DNA of 64,000 nucleotides, taken from NCBI GenBank assembly GCA_015143295.1, contig CM026573.1, forward strand, positions 3,755,950 to 3,819,949. The letters are read 5' to 3'. The notes under the pieces were generated by a model. It was not told the origin of the DNA. It searched no databases and worked only from the letters and a program-made list of their open reading frames with translations. Numbering within the stretch: position 1 is the stretch's first letter; each line of letters opens with the position of its first letter. The position numbers were made by a program, and so were the translations under genes. This document shows, one piece after another, positions 1 to 13,000 of this stretch. The DNA comes from Tetracentron sinense (taxonomy: Eukaryota; Streptophyta; Magnoliopsida; Trochodendrales; Trochodendraceae).

Positions 1-57
1 TTTAGGGTTAAGTTTTTTAAATAATTTTTTCTAAAAATTAAGGTTCGGTGTATGAAT

Positions 58-318
58 TCTGTGATCCAATCACAACCAACACGATTGAATTAAGAGAGAG
101 GTCAATCGCTCCCACAGGTCAGCACATGTACCCTTTAACTCCTAGTGACTGTGGTTAAGATTTTTTAACCGTTAGTGTTCAATAATCTAACCTTAGGTTT
201 TTTTTAAAATTATTAAAAAAATATTAATCCTAAGAGTTAAAATTCTTAGTTACAATTAAATATTTCTTTAAGGAATAAAAAATCTTAACCACAATTAATG
301 AGTTTTAAAAATGAGAAA
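58..318. repeat. Partial copy of the foldback (MULE-like) repeat family
   Basis: The left arm starts near GTGATCCAATCACAACCAAC and continues through the family's TCAATCGCTCCCACAGGTCA and GTGGTTAAGATT blocks. The right arm carries the reverse complement (AATCTTAACCACAATTAATG) but stops before the outer terminus. It is therefore a right-truncated copy of the family whose complete member lies at 16313-16668. It sits upstream of the BTB-TAZ promoter. Bases 1-57 resemble the interior of another copy of the same family. Confidence 0.6.
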
Positions 319-714
319 AGGAGGCCTGTAGAGCATGGATCAGATTTTTTTGGTCTGGAGGGGCCCAGCTCAAATCCCTTTCCATATCCGAGCGAGTTGG
401 AGAGATTATACAGCTGGAAAGATTAGAACGAACAAATACACGTCAGACCATGGCGTGCGAGTGGCGGCGCTTCAGCTCACCAAAAGCCGGGATCGGATTT
501 CGTCTGGCCCACGCCAGACCAAAAGCCGCTTGATATACCCGGCCTTACTCGTAGCCGACGAGGCGGCTAATCTTCCACGTCAGCCTAAAATCAAAGAAAC
601 TTGGAAATCTTGAAACCGACAAGGGCACAATTGGAATCTATGGGCGATTAGGAAAGTTCGTAGACCACGTTTTTTTTCTTTATTTTCTCTCTCTCTTCTC
701 CTCTGGCTCTTGTT

Positions 715-722
715 TATATATA
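715..722 (+). promoter_or_regulatory. TATA box of the BTB-TAZ gene
   Basis: TATATATA lies 50 nt upstream of the ATG at 772, implying a transcription start near 745 and a very short 5' leader. A CT-rich stretch precedes it. Two CACGTCA-type boxes (around 438 and 577) lie further upstream and resemble TGACG/ABRE-like elements. Their function is inference only. Confidence 0.5.
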
Positions 723-771
723 CGTAAGACAACAAGCTTATAGTTCACAACTACTCGAACGACTCTATCTA

Positions 772-3700
772 ATGGAAGAAAAGCAAAACATGGTCATCTC
801 TCCGATCAAGTTTCCGGCAGAATTGTACGGATTTCGGCCTGAAGCAGCCGGAGCTGATCATCAGAGTTCAGGAGAATTGCCCCTAGCAGACGTTCAAATC
901 CTCACTTCTAGTGGACTACGCATCTCAGCGCATTCCAGCGTTCTGGTATTCAATCAGTACTTCTTTGTTCTAATATGTGTGCAAACTGAAAAATGTGAAT
1001 ATTTGTTTTATTTGAAATGTGGATTGAGATGCTTTCGTTCCTCTGATTTTCGCTATTTGGAAAGGGTTTTTGTTTGAGATTTGAAATGATGCAGCCGTAA
1101 TTCATTACTCTGCTTTTCTTTTCCATCTTTGAAGCAATTTACTGGTAGAGATCTGATCTTCTTTTCTCTTTCTTTTTCTTTGATTTGTTTCTGAAAGGCT
1201 TCGGTTTCACCTGTGTTGGAGAATATCTTAGATCGGCCTCGAAAGCATCGAAGTTTTGAGAAGATTATTCCCATTCTTGGCGTGCCCTGCGATGCGGTTG
1301 CAGCGTTTGTTCGTTTCTTCTATTCTTCAAGGTAAGTTCCCCCTACAAGCTAAGGATTTCTGATTTAGCTAAAATGCGCCTTCCGTTTCTCTCATTTGCC
1401 AAAATCGGATAATCTGATCCATCGGATTCCGTAGATTGCCAGAATCGGATACTCCTGCCGGTAATTTAACATACGAGGGACACTCGGGTCGGGGCGAAGC
1501 CGTGCCCGTGCACCCCACTTCTCCTGACACGTGGCGCACTTTCAAAGAAAAAAATCTCCTGTGGAACATTCCACAAGAGATCTGGACTTGGAGATCCTGT
1601 GTTTCCTGTTAGGAATTAGGATAATTAACCTAAGAGGCGTGCTTTCTCTACTCTCGGTCTCCACCAATCACCTATCAATTTTCAAATCAGTTATGGTGGT
1701 TGAAGCACTCTCTCTCATCAAGAATGGACAAGTGATCGGTGAAAATTGAGAGTAGAGTTTGACTGAGATTAGGGTAGCATTTCTCTTAACAACGTAATAT
1801 AAATGGTGGATTGATTTAGTGAAATAACTAAAATGCCCCTGACTACATGCAGATGCACAGAAGAAGAGATGGACAGCTACGGGTTTCACCTACTGGCGTT
1901 GTCTCACGTATTCTGTCTACCCGAATTGAAGAAGACATGCACGAAAGGGCTAGCTGGACGATTGAGAGTGGAGAATGTTGTGGACGTGCTTCAACTCGCT
2001 AGGCTATGTGATGCACCAGATCTTTACCTCAAATGCATGAAGTTGTTGTCAAACCACTTCAAGGCCGTCGAAAATACCGAAGGGTGGAAATTTTTACAAG
2101 ATCACGACCCTTCGCTCGAGCTCGAGATCCTACAATTCCTTGATGAAGCCGAAACGGTAAACACAGTAACAAAACCCCTTTTGTTTATCATTAAACTCGT
2201 TTATTTTTGTTATAAATAAGTGAAATTAAATTGTGTTTTAAACAACAGAGGCAGAAGCGAAGAAATAGGAACAGAGAAGAGCGGAATCTGTATCTGCAGC
2301 TAAGCGAAGCAATGGATTGCCTGAAACATATATGTACGGAGGGGTGCACGAGTGTGGGGCCATGCGATAAGGAGCCCACCAAGAACAAGGGACCCTGTAG
2401 TAAGTTTTCCACGTGTCATGGCCTCCAGGTCCTGATCCGACACTTTGCCACGTGTAAGAAGAGAGTTAACGGAGAGTGCTCCAGGTGCAAACGGATGTGG
2501 CAGCTTCTCCGACTTCACTCCTCCATCTGCGACCAACCTGATTGCTGCAAGGTTCCTCTGTGCAGGTACTTTAACTTCTAACCATTTACATATATCTCGA
2601 CAGCATCATCGGTTTTGCCATCTATCTTGATTCTTGAGTGTTGCTGCAACAATTAAGAGTTCAATGCGAATTCAAATCATGCGACTGTGAGTGCTCTTTT
2701 TTAGTTGGCGTCTAAGAGTTTGATTGGTATTTGGGAAATGATCCCCTCAACCAAGTCTAGTTGCTTGGAATCCTCTAACCAGACTCCTTAGAATCTGGTT
2801 ACAACACGACGGAACCATATCCTCTTTGATATTTGGTGTGTTCTTTCTTGTCTTGTGGACAGACTGTTTGAAAGTCATGATTTTTGTAAGTGGTCAAATC
2901 CATACGAAAATAAAAGATTATGCCCTTTAAATACCCATGACTACAGGGAAGAACACACCACATATCACAGGCGATTTGCTTCCCCCAACACAAAAGCATG
3001 CTCTTTTAAGAAGCAAATTATCGTGTTCTTCCCTGGGTCTTGTGGCCATGAGTGTTAGGATGAAATCACTTGTACGGATTTCACCCCCCAAAAAATAAAT
3101 CACTTGTACGGATTTAACAGATTTAAAATAGATCTGCCTTCAAACACCGCAGTCAAGTCAAGTCAAGTCAGAGGAAAGAACTTAGGTAGAACACATGCAG
3201 ACGGTTTGATTCCCTCTTTTAACTCTAGTTAACTTTAATTTTTAGAATTAATAATTTTTTAAATATTTTTCCTAAAATCTAAAATTAGATGGTTGAACCT
3301 AAGGGTTAATGAATCTTAATCACAATTAAGGGATATTAAAAGGGACACGTGTTGAACATAACCGGACTCCTTATAAGGGTGTCAATGGTCCAAGCTCACC
3401 CCAGATTTTTACACCAATTCAGCTACTGATAATGACAAACTCCCCTACTTTTTTGTGGGGTAGTTCCTTGTCACCCCCATTTGTTAGCGGGCGGTGGTCA
3501 TTGGGTTAATGATCCGAAGGCTAGTTTAGGAGCTGGGTAAACATGGTGCATCTGTCAACCGTGTCAACAACATGACAGGGGGAAATAGAACTTGAACACC
3601 CACACGGGTGATATAAATTATTATAAACAACACCATTAATCGCTTCATAAAATGAAAAGTCAAATTTTTGTTGGATTTTTCGTTGTCAATTCACGCAACA

Positions 3701-4404
3701 GCATGGTGGCCTTTTAGCTGTCCTAGGTAGTAAAAGGGTCATACCAGAACCTCACTCCATGATCCCCCTTCAAGAGGGGCATGGGGTGACTTGAGAATTA
3801 AATAAAAGTAAGCTGTGAGGTCGTCTTCGGATAAAGGGAAAACTAGCAGTTTGCTTTTTTTTTTTTATAAAAAAATTTCCACTTGTCTTGTGTTTTGATT
3901 ACATAAAATACCATTTTAAAGTGCAATGATCTTGTGGGGTCGGACAAGAATATGGGATAACACGACCCCCCATCCCTACCCGTGCTTCTACAAATATGAT
4001 GAGAAAGAGGTCAACCATAATCCATTCCCCATCCACCACTGATCTACATATGGAGCAGGTGGGTGGTGGGTCCCGTTGTCTTTGGAACTCCCACCACATT
4101 CGACAGTGATTATGGTGTCTTTAAAAAGATGGATCTTTTTCTAGTTTTCCAAGTGTTGGTGAGTAACTTTCTTATAGTTTGTGGATTGATCATTGATGTT
4201 TGGGGGGGGGAATGTGGCAGGCAATTCAAGTTGAGAGCGCAACTAGAGAGAAAGGGAGATGATGGGAGGTGGAGGCTACTTGTGAGAAAAGTGTTGTCTG
4301 CTAAAGCCATATCTTCACTGTCTTTGCCCAAGAGAAAGAGAAAAGAGGAACCAAGAGAGGCCTCAGATGATCATGGAATTAGAGGCTTTAGAGCACTGCA
4401 ATGA
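772..4404 (+). CDS. BT: BTB/POZ and TAZ domain-containing protein (BT family), 5 exons, 370 aa
   Basis: Exons joined in frame: 772-945, 1198-1331, 1853-2156, 2249-2565, 4221-4404. Plant BT proteins are known CUL3 substrate adaptors and nuclear scaffolds that respond to nutrients, hormones and calcium. What the sequence shows: a BTB fold at about residues 36-145 (motifs ADVQILTSSGLRISAHSSVL, then ASVSPVLENILDRP across the intron), a BACK-like helical stretch (ENVVDVLQLARLCDAPDLYLKC), and a TAZ zinc finger at about 210-305 with the expected Cys/His spacing (HICTEGC, CHGLQVLIRHFATC, CSRCKRMW, CDQPDCCKVPLC). The tail (WRLLVRKVLSAKAIS, then KRKRKEE) matches the family's calmodulin-binding and basic C-terminus. 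The 370-aa length agrees with the family. The first ATG after the TATA box is the start. The last intron is 1.65 kb and holds a repeat fragment. No frame damage is seen. Which BT paralogue it is cannot be fixed without alignment. Confidence 0.93.
3205..3372. repeat. Foldback repeat fragment in the BT last intron
   Basis: The fragment carries the family core (AACTCTAGTTAA ... AATCTTAATCACAATTAAGG) followed by GGGACACGTGTTGA. It then ends in ATAACCGGACTCC, the terminus of the sister family whose full copy is at 54179-54474. It lies within the 1.65-kb intron between BT exons 4 and 5. It is too diverged for a target duplication to be seen. Confidence 0.5.
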
Positions 4405-4740
4405 TAATTATATATAGTCATAATCCTACACTTACTATCTAAACGATGGTGGTGGTGCGTTGTATTCATTTCTTTATTTTGATGTTAGAGTTGGTTTCTT
4501 GTGATGAGTTGCAGAGGCTTTTGTTCTGTATACCATCGAATTAAAACTTACAATGCTTTTATCCTACACTACTTGTTTACGTGTGAGCATTTCCCGTGGA
4601 TGAAATAGTCATGTAAAGTGTATTTATCTCCTGATTAAATATTCTAACCCAAAGTAAAACTAAATCCCCCTATTTAGATAACATTAACTTTTTAAGGTTA
4701 ATGCTAACCAAAATAGAATTTTAAAGAGTGTCAATATTTG

Positions 4741-5129
4741 GAGGAGCTCTGCTTCAAGAACATTGAGAAGAGCTCCCTTATTTAATGAATGGATGGTAGC
4801 AATCGAGAGATGCAGTGAAGATTTTGCACACTTTTTCTGATTGCCAAAAACCACACGACTGGGTCAAAACAAACCCCATTCACTTTAGATAACTTACACT
4901 CTGGTGATAGGTAACCTTTTTCCTTTCTTGGAACCGCTCACACTATGCTCTAAATAGCCCTAACTGTCTTAGCGATAAATAGCAATTTTCTCTATTTTTT
5001 TCGACAGCTCACTCTCCTCTTAAGTAGCCCTTAGTGAAACACAAAACATGAAGGCCAACACTAATACCAAATAATAATAGAAATAAAAGGAGAGCTCCAC
5101 TGAAGACTCCTGAAGCATAGCTCCGCCTC
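4741..5129. mobile_element. MITE-like inverted-repeat element (GAGGAGCTCTGCTTC family)
   Basis: The left end reads GAGGAGCTCTGCTTCA ... AGAGCTCC. The right end, reverse-complemented, reads GAGGCGGAGCTATGCTTCA ... GGAGCTC. The ends are inverted and imperfect, with no coding capacity. A second, much shorter copy with the same ends is at 22588-22765. No clear target duplication was found. Confidence 0.55.
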
Positions 5130-6055
5130 GTATTTAACTACAATTTTAAATTGGAACCCACACACGTAAAGAAGCCGACCCCCACCCCCACCCACACATA
5201 TCTTACCCCTTATACAGGTTATACGTGCAATCCAAAAAGTGGTCTACAGTTCAGACAGAAAATGTCACCAGACCGATTCTTATAAACCAAAAAAACTACT
5301 ACCACATCTTGACCTTGAAATAAATATGTAAAGCTTGGAGGGGCAACTAAGATTTTCAAAAGAAATTTTTTAAAAGATGTGGTATATGAATCAGGGATAT
5401 GATATAATACATCACAAATATTTTCTATTGACTTAATTTACATTTGAGAAAGGTCCGTGTGGTCTGTTGGTGCTCAGCTCACGGAAACAAATATCCCAAA
5501 GTTAGTCACCAAGAGAATATTGGTGGTCCAGTTCATACGTAACATAATTAATTCTATATCATCTCTTCAACTAGTTAGGTAGAACCAAATACTAAGGTTG
5601 CGTTAGGCTTGATTATTTTGCTTATACATATTTATAAAATAAAATATTAAATAAATCTGATTAAAATTCTCACCAACCATACTACGACTTCTCAGACATG
5701 AGAAAAGAAGCAACAGCAGACCAATATGAAATCCGCTTACACAATAGACAAAACACATTTCAAAAATGATTTTTTTCAAAAAGTACTCAAAGATGAACCG
5801 AAAATTGGAAAACAATCAAGAAAAACTAGCCTTGGTTATTCTTCTCCTTCCACATATTCTTCACGTTCCCAGCAAAAGGAAAAAAGAAGAGAATATAATT
5901 TTTGAAAAAGAACAAGAAAATCATCTCACCGTCTCCTCCAATCACTACCCTCCACTCTGCTCCTAATATCAATCTATACATATATAAGAAAAATATGTGG
6001 CAAGAGTGATTACAAAAGGTCATATATTGATAATAGTGAAATGATTTCAAGCTAA

Positions 6056-6203
6056 GATTTGTTGAATGCCTCTTTGGAGCTTTCAGATTTCTCAAACTCT
6101 AGCACTAAATAGAAAAATTTTAGAAATAAGACTTCCAGTTAGGTTTGTTGAATGCCTCTTTGGAGCTTTCAGATTTCTTAAACTCTAACTCTAAGTAGAA
6201 AAA
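6056..6203. repeat. Tandem duplication, 86-bp period
   Basis: Two copies of a segment beginning TTGTTGAATGCCTCTTTGG start at 6059 and 6145 and share about 60 nearly identical bases, ending in AGTAGAAAAA / AAATAGAAAAA. Intergenic. Confidence 0.75.
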
Positions 6204-7295
6204 GGAAGAAGATGATAATGATGGAAGAACCACTATCACTCATTGCTCATGGCTCTCGCTGAGACTTACGAGGGTGATAAAGGAGATTTGGGAAGTTACA
6301 AAAGACAGATGAGAGGTAGTTGAGATTCAGGCACGATTTGTTTTAGTTGGTTAAAAAAGAAACGTCTCCCGGTCATTTAGAATAACACTGGTCGTTTTTC
6401 AATAAAATTTAAAATTTTGATTAAATCATTTGTTAACCAAACAGATTTATTAAGAAAAAAAATCAATTTAATCAGTTTTCAGTGAAAAAAATGAAAAAAT
6501 AATTAAAACCAAACAGCCTAAAAATATTCTCTTATCTGTTTTATGATAGACAAGGTTTTACAAAGGTGGGTCCCACCCACTGATGGCATTTTTTTTTTAA
6601 TGTCTGCAACTTGCAGACATACAGATAAATCGGTAGCAGATTCCACAATCAGCTTTGTAGCTTGCCTGTCAAAAGCAGAATAATGCAGTGAGCCCTACTA
6701 TCCCATAAAACCAAGAGATGTGTGAGTTTCGCTCAGTCTAATATATTCAGCGGGATGGTCGGATGATTGTTCCCTAGTGGCATTCAATATTAATGGCATA
6801 TAATCTGAAAAAAAAAGCACAGGCAATTCAATGGTAGCATCGATTAAAAAAAATGTCAATACCCGGTGGTTCATGAATGTTATGGGTCCAAGGCACTACT
6901 GCCTGAGTTCCACATACAGACATGGATGGGCTGCACAGGGAAGGATGTTTGTGCTTCCTAATTTAATAAGCAAATAGAAGACATTACATAAGATAATAAC
7001 TCACTTGTCTTGACCATATTTTTAGTGGTGCAAGTAAAAGCAGCACTTTGCTTGATAACAAATCAGTGTCTTAATATTACGCTGGCCTCAATTGGGAAGC
7101 TAAAACTCGGGAATTTATTATTTTCAGTTTACAAAATAACAAGCATTGATTTTTTAATTATCAATGGGAAGAAAAAGAAAATACCTCATGGATTGCCATT
7201 GTGATCCCAACAACTGTGTAACTCCACTCTCTTCGATCAAATAACAAGCAAAATTGGCATAAGACACATTGCACCATATCAAAACATACTCCAGA

Positions 7296-9994
7296 TCACT
7301 TCCATGCTTTCTTTCCCCGAAACTGTTTGCCGGATCGCTCTTGTTTCTTTTTCGCTTGCCGCGACCTTGCGACCTTGGATCTCTTTGCAGCAAGAGGCAT
7401 AGCCTTTTTGTGCTCTTTCTGCCGATTGCTTGAACCACCCGTCTGTATTCACACCCACAGCATTAAACGGAATTAGAGAAAAAAAAGAAACACCCATTTA
7501 CTGGCATACGACACATCACTTGAGCCTAATGTTGGGTTATCATAGTAGGATCCAGAAGTTTAAATGAACGAGACTCAAGATCGACTTTCTAGATATTGAT
7601 GGACTCTGGACTGGAGGTATCTGTTGAGAGTGGACTAGTTAAATTTGAAACGAGCAGACAGAAGCCTTCCAAAAATAGAAACAGGGTGGCTTGCTTAGTT
7701 TGAAGAAACATAAATCCAAGAAGAATCCGCCAGAGGTCTGATATGGATTTGAGGAATGAAAAATAAAACCAAAAAAAAAATGACAAGCTGACAAGTTAAA
7801 GTCACAGTTCTGAATTACTAAGAAACTGAGGCCAGATTTTAGGAACCTGGCCCTAGAAGCCAATGCAGCGCATGCCTGCATCTTTGCTCAGCTCTGCCAT
7901 ATTGCCACAAGCTTAAAATTTTCAATATTCCAAAAGACAAGTACAGTGCTTGTAAGTAAACACGGGAGTCTAAGTTCATCACTAGAATTCGGAAAATCAT
8001 GGGTGTGAAGGAAGCACGAGATACCTTCTTCTGTTTCACGGCAGCTCGAGCCTGGTACTTCCCTCTATCTTCTCTCCCAGCTCTCACTAATGCTAGCCTT
8101 TCCTCTTTGCTCAACTTTTTTCTTACATTAATCTATAAAGAACAAGTACAAGTCTGTCAGAAACATTATTGTAAGAACCAATATAAATGTGGGATAAAGA
8201 AAAGCATCCTCAAAAAAAAAAAAAAAGAGCTTGCCTGAAAAAAAAAACAAAAGAAAGAAAGATGAAGAAGCAATAAATGAACACAGGGAAACCACAGGGA
8301 AAAGCATCTCAGGGAAATTCACAGTTTTCCTTGTGTTTCTAAGCATATCCGCTGCTTTTCTTGTTTTGAGTTTTGACCATGTTGACCTACATTTCTCACT
8401 CTATATTTGCACATTCACCTCTACAAACATAATTTGGCTAACCTAACAGTAGAAAAATGTTAAGTACTACAGGCATGGAAATAAAAATCGCCGAAACCGA
8501 TAAGCATCGCCCAAATATATATATATCGGTTTCGGAACGGGGACCTATACAATACCTTGACCGAAACATAAAATTCGCATAACGGATTAAAAATGGTCGT
8601 TTTTAATATAAACGACCATAAAATAGATTTTTTAAAAAGAATAACTGTTGTTTTTAGTATGAACAACCCTTAATAAGACCTTTTTTAAGATAAAAATAAT
8701 GTCAGTTTCACTTAAAAACGACTGTCATTTGATAGTAAAAACAATCAAGTAAAACAAATTTGGACCATAATGGCTGAGACATAACAGTTTCAGCGTTGCT
8801 GGCAGGATCCGTTATGCATGCCAAAATGGTTATTTAAATCCTTGACCACAAGGCCAATAAAGAGAGAACTCACCTCAAGTTGAGCAGGATCCACTCGCTT
8901 GACACTTAGCTGCTCAGAACTGGGAATCTTAAAAGCTGATGATTTTGCATCTGATCCCTTTCGCAAGAGCCCATGCTGAGTCAAAGCAATCTTTGCATTT
9001 TTCTTTGCCTAATAATAACCAAAGTGGAATTTAGGAAAGCATCCAATGAAATTACATACGAATTTCTGGGTCAAGCAAGACTGAAAAATATTGTTCTCAA
9101 ATGCACAAGAATACAGTATTTTACAATCAACAGTTTTCATCATAGTTTTTTAAGCTCAGTTCAGAACTCAGGTTTTTCTCATGATCTATGGTAAATTCTT
9201 GGGAATTTTCTTTATTTTTAAAATTTTAGATGCCAAAGACATTCTTATGATCAACATAAGCAAATTATTTATGCACACGTTTCTACAATCTGGTAAAATG
9301 AAACAAATAAAATTTAAACATTACCATGAACAAACTGACGCAGATTTTCCACTCAACATACCTTCAATTCTTTGATCCTTTGGAAATCTTCATTTGAAAG
9401 AATACCATCTGTTGAGTCTGTCGAGGTATGCCCCATATTTGACCCTGCTAATCTTTTTAGAGCACGAAGACTTGTATCAGCAGCATTCAGTTCCCCATCA
9501 TAATCGAAAAACTTCCTCTTCTGTGCTATAGATTCTTCCTCCTCCTCAGCCTCATCATGGTCTTCATCTTCAGAGAAATCACTAGATTCTTCCTCCTCAT
9601 TGTCATGATAATGATCATCATCACCATCATCATCATCAGTACCAATATCACAATCTTCCTCTTCATTTATTTCTTCTCCATCTTCTTGGTTTTCATCATT
9701 TTCATCTCCGATTGCTACCGTGCAAACATCACCTGCAATGAGTGACTGGTTTTCTTCATTGTCACTGGCAGCAGCAGTCTGCTCGTCACCGGAGCTACTG
9801 AATGTGGATTTGTCACTATCATCCTCATCATCATCATGTTGTAACAAGTCAACACCAGGAACATTGCTAACAACATCAACTTCTCCAAATGCTTTTGGCC
9901 TTGCCTTCGGGTCAGTAGGGCGTCCACGGTCCTTCTTAATCAGCAGTGAAGGGCATACCTGCAAGCAAACCAAATACTGATTCTTCACCTGCTG

Positions 9995-10032
<38 letters not shown>

Positions 10033-13000
10033 CTGTATTATATGACCTCTCTAAATAAAGTAATAAGTGAACGAGCTGCTATTGAAACTGCTTTCTCGTG
10101 TGACTTCTTATATAATACAAGGTCTTGCAGCAAATCTTCCGTCATCAACTGGTTGCCAGGAAAAAGAAGGTGAAGAGTTGAGACATTTGAAGGAGTTGCA
10201 AAAGCATTTGCAGAATACACGAAAAGGATAAAGTGAGTGAGAATGTACTAAAACTAGCACAACTATATTAGGTTAGGGGTACAACTCATCAAGGCTTGGT
10301 AAGAAGTTAAAAAGGCAAGCTAACAGGTATGGATAAAGAACTGTACTAAAGGTATGCGAAGACATATCTCCCGTACTACATTCAGTCCAACAGCAATTGC
10401 CTAGCAAAAGAAAATGCATCTCAAAAGTCAATCCATCATCAACTAAAAGAAATTCCAAATCAAAACAAACAGCTGCCAAACAATACCTCTGTACGTGAAC
10501 GATCGTGTACAAATTGGTTCACTACTTGTCTGAATAATGGTTCAACTGCATCAGGAGGAACCTAGTCAAAAAAATATCAATCAGACCAGCTAGATGGATC
10601 CATAGAAGGTGGTACAAAGAGAGAATGTAATGCTGAAGCAAGAAAGAGAAGCTACATATTAGAGAATTAACAACCAAAGAAGTAGTGTACTGTACCATAT
10701 CATGGCAGGCCTGAACTGCTGCTGCAAGCAAATTTGTGACATCACGCTGATGAGGCTGCAAATATCCATATAAGTAAGCTTATACTTTAAAATAAATATA
10801 CAAAAGAATAGCTACTTCAAAGCATCAGTAATAGAATATACCTGAACATATTTTTGAAGATAGGGATAGAAGTTTAATAAAACCAAGCGGTGAAGCCCTA
10901 TAGTCCGAGCAATTACTTTCAACATCATCATTTTAACCTGGAATAAACAAATAAAATTTTCATAAATATAGGACTTAGGCACACATAAAATATAAAAGTA
11001 TAGCTACAGTTCAATATGATGTATACTAGGAGAAATTCATGGATGAAATTTATTAGATATATAACCTCAGAATTTCTTTCTATCACTAATTTATTACTAG
11101 AAAATAAAAAGGAACCTAGCACTTGCTTACTCGGAATCCTGCCTAGTAGAATGGATTCCTGAATTGGGCGAGTTGACTTGAAAGTCAATACAAAATTAAT
11201 TTGAAATTTGAAAAAAAATGGAAAAATCAAAAAAGGAGGGAAAAGGAAGGAATGAACCTGAAAATAATTTTTTTTTGATCGGTAATGAACCTGAAAAGAA
11301 AATTTAAACTATAGTTCTCATGGAAAGAATATAGATGGGAAGCTCAGACATCTTTTTCCCTTCAAATCCTAAATATAACAATCGCCACCACCAAACATCC
11401 ATGCCAATACATTCACAACTTGTAGGTTAACAGCGTCATTGCCCTTAACAGAGCTTATGGTGGCAATAATCATCAATCTAACTCCATCCAAGTCACACAT
11501 GAGAATAAAGTTATTGGTTATTATCCAGCACTGTTGATGAAAGCTTCAGTTGGGAATCTGCTGCTTCATTTACCTCAGATCATCTCCGAGGTTTTGGGAT
11601 TCAGAACATTTGCAGCTTTCTATGAACTGTGGGAAGTTTTGGGATTCAGAAATTTATTTTGATAAAAAATGATTACAAGTCTAGGGAATTGGGTATTATG
11701 TGTTGTAGGTCGACGAGTGGATTAGAAAATTAACGAGAAACTCACCCAAGAATTTTTGAATACCGGCTGAGTTACAAATTCAGAAGTGAGCTAAAGGTGG
11801 GTTAGCTTGGAGGCAATCTAACCCAGATCAGGCTGAACTCAAGCGGATTGGCTCTGCGAGTGGACTAGCAGGGATTCAAAACTTGGCTACACAAAACTCT
11901 TCAAAAAGAACGCATGAACAAGAACCAAGAAAATGTGATAGAAGCAACACAAAACTCTCATCCATTTCCTATATTTGAATCCAAATCCCATTCTTCTATA
12001 TAATTAGTCCAAGAAACTCCAACTGACGTGACCATATACCATTTTATGTCAATTTGCACTCTCTTTGGAATGCCGCCTTAAATCTTGCAAAAATGCACTT
12101 ATTAGCTATCAACACGCCATCAAGATTTTGTCTACACCATGAAGCAAAGCTCTTTGGTGAGGAGACATAATAGTCCCAATATGTTGACCCTAGAAACGAG
12201 AGTTTTGGCTATATAGTACACAATTCCAATTAGGATTATTGAGCAGAAATCATTAATATACGTCATCATCTTTTTTGGATATAGTGGCATTAAATCAGCA
12301 CAAGTTGACTGCGACACAAAATCACATTAAAAAGAATTGCGTGAATTTCTCCAAATTTGGGAGTATCAAGGGATTCTTTATTGCCAAATATGCAGTCTTT
12401 ACTTTAGCAACAAATGATATCCCTCCTTCAACACCCCCCTTCTCTCTCTCCTCTCAATTGAAAAAAATAAACATCCTTCAATCCCTCCCAAACAATCCGC
12501 ACACAGCTCTTCCTCTTCCACTGTCCATAATATACCGATCTAACCATATATTGCCTTCAATTAGTTATCATTGACATTGCAAGATGACATGCCAACACCA
12601 ATTATACTAACAGACAATGGCCAATAGTAGGGGTGCCAATAGACCAGGCTGGCACGTTGCGGTTTGATTAATAAACAGGCTTATAGATAGGCCCAAGCCC
12701 GCCCTATTATTAATTGGGCCGGGACAGGCTAAGGCGGACCAATTTTTTCAAGCCTTACAAGCACAGTGACAAAGTCGGGGTTCGGGAATACTTCGGCAAG
12801 GATCAAGTTTGGGACAATTTGGGAAAAAGGTAATAATTATAAAAGATATCCAAAAATTTGACTAGATCATATACAAAACATGCGGTTTACTTTGTCGAAC
12901 TAAACGGATTATTACTAAACTTACAAATAATTCCTGAAATTCGGGAATAATTCGCAAAATCCGCGAATAATTCAGCAAACCTATAATATGCGAATAATTC

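Larger units (their letters stand above)
4405..7295. other. Intergenic region between convergent BT and SDA1 genes
   Basis: No coding signal is seen here. The stretch contains 3' flanks of both genes, one inverted-repeat element (4741-5129), an imperfect tandem duplication (6056-6203) and AT-rich filler. The short open frames here lack codon bias and family motifs. Confidence 0.6.

Noticed and set aside
1-57. TTTAGGG at the first bases as a telomere repeat
   Set aside because: Occurs once; the sequence belongs to the foldback repeat family (AACCCTTAGGG core), not to a telomeric array.
335-613. 92-codon open frame upstream of the BT gene
   Set aside because: It ends before the TATA box, has no family motif, and includes short palindromic repeats (TCTGGCCCACGCCAGACC). 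Probably chance.
9557-9980. Plus-strand frames opposite SDA1 exon 12
   Set aside because: They are shadows of the Asp/Glu-codon-rich exon on the minus strand.
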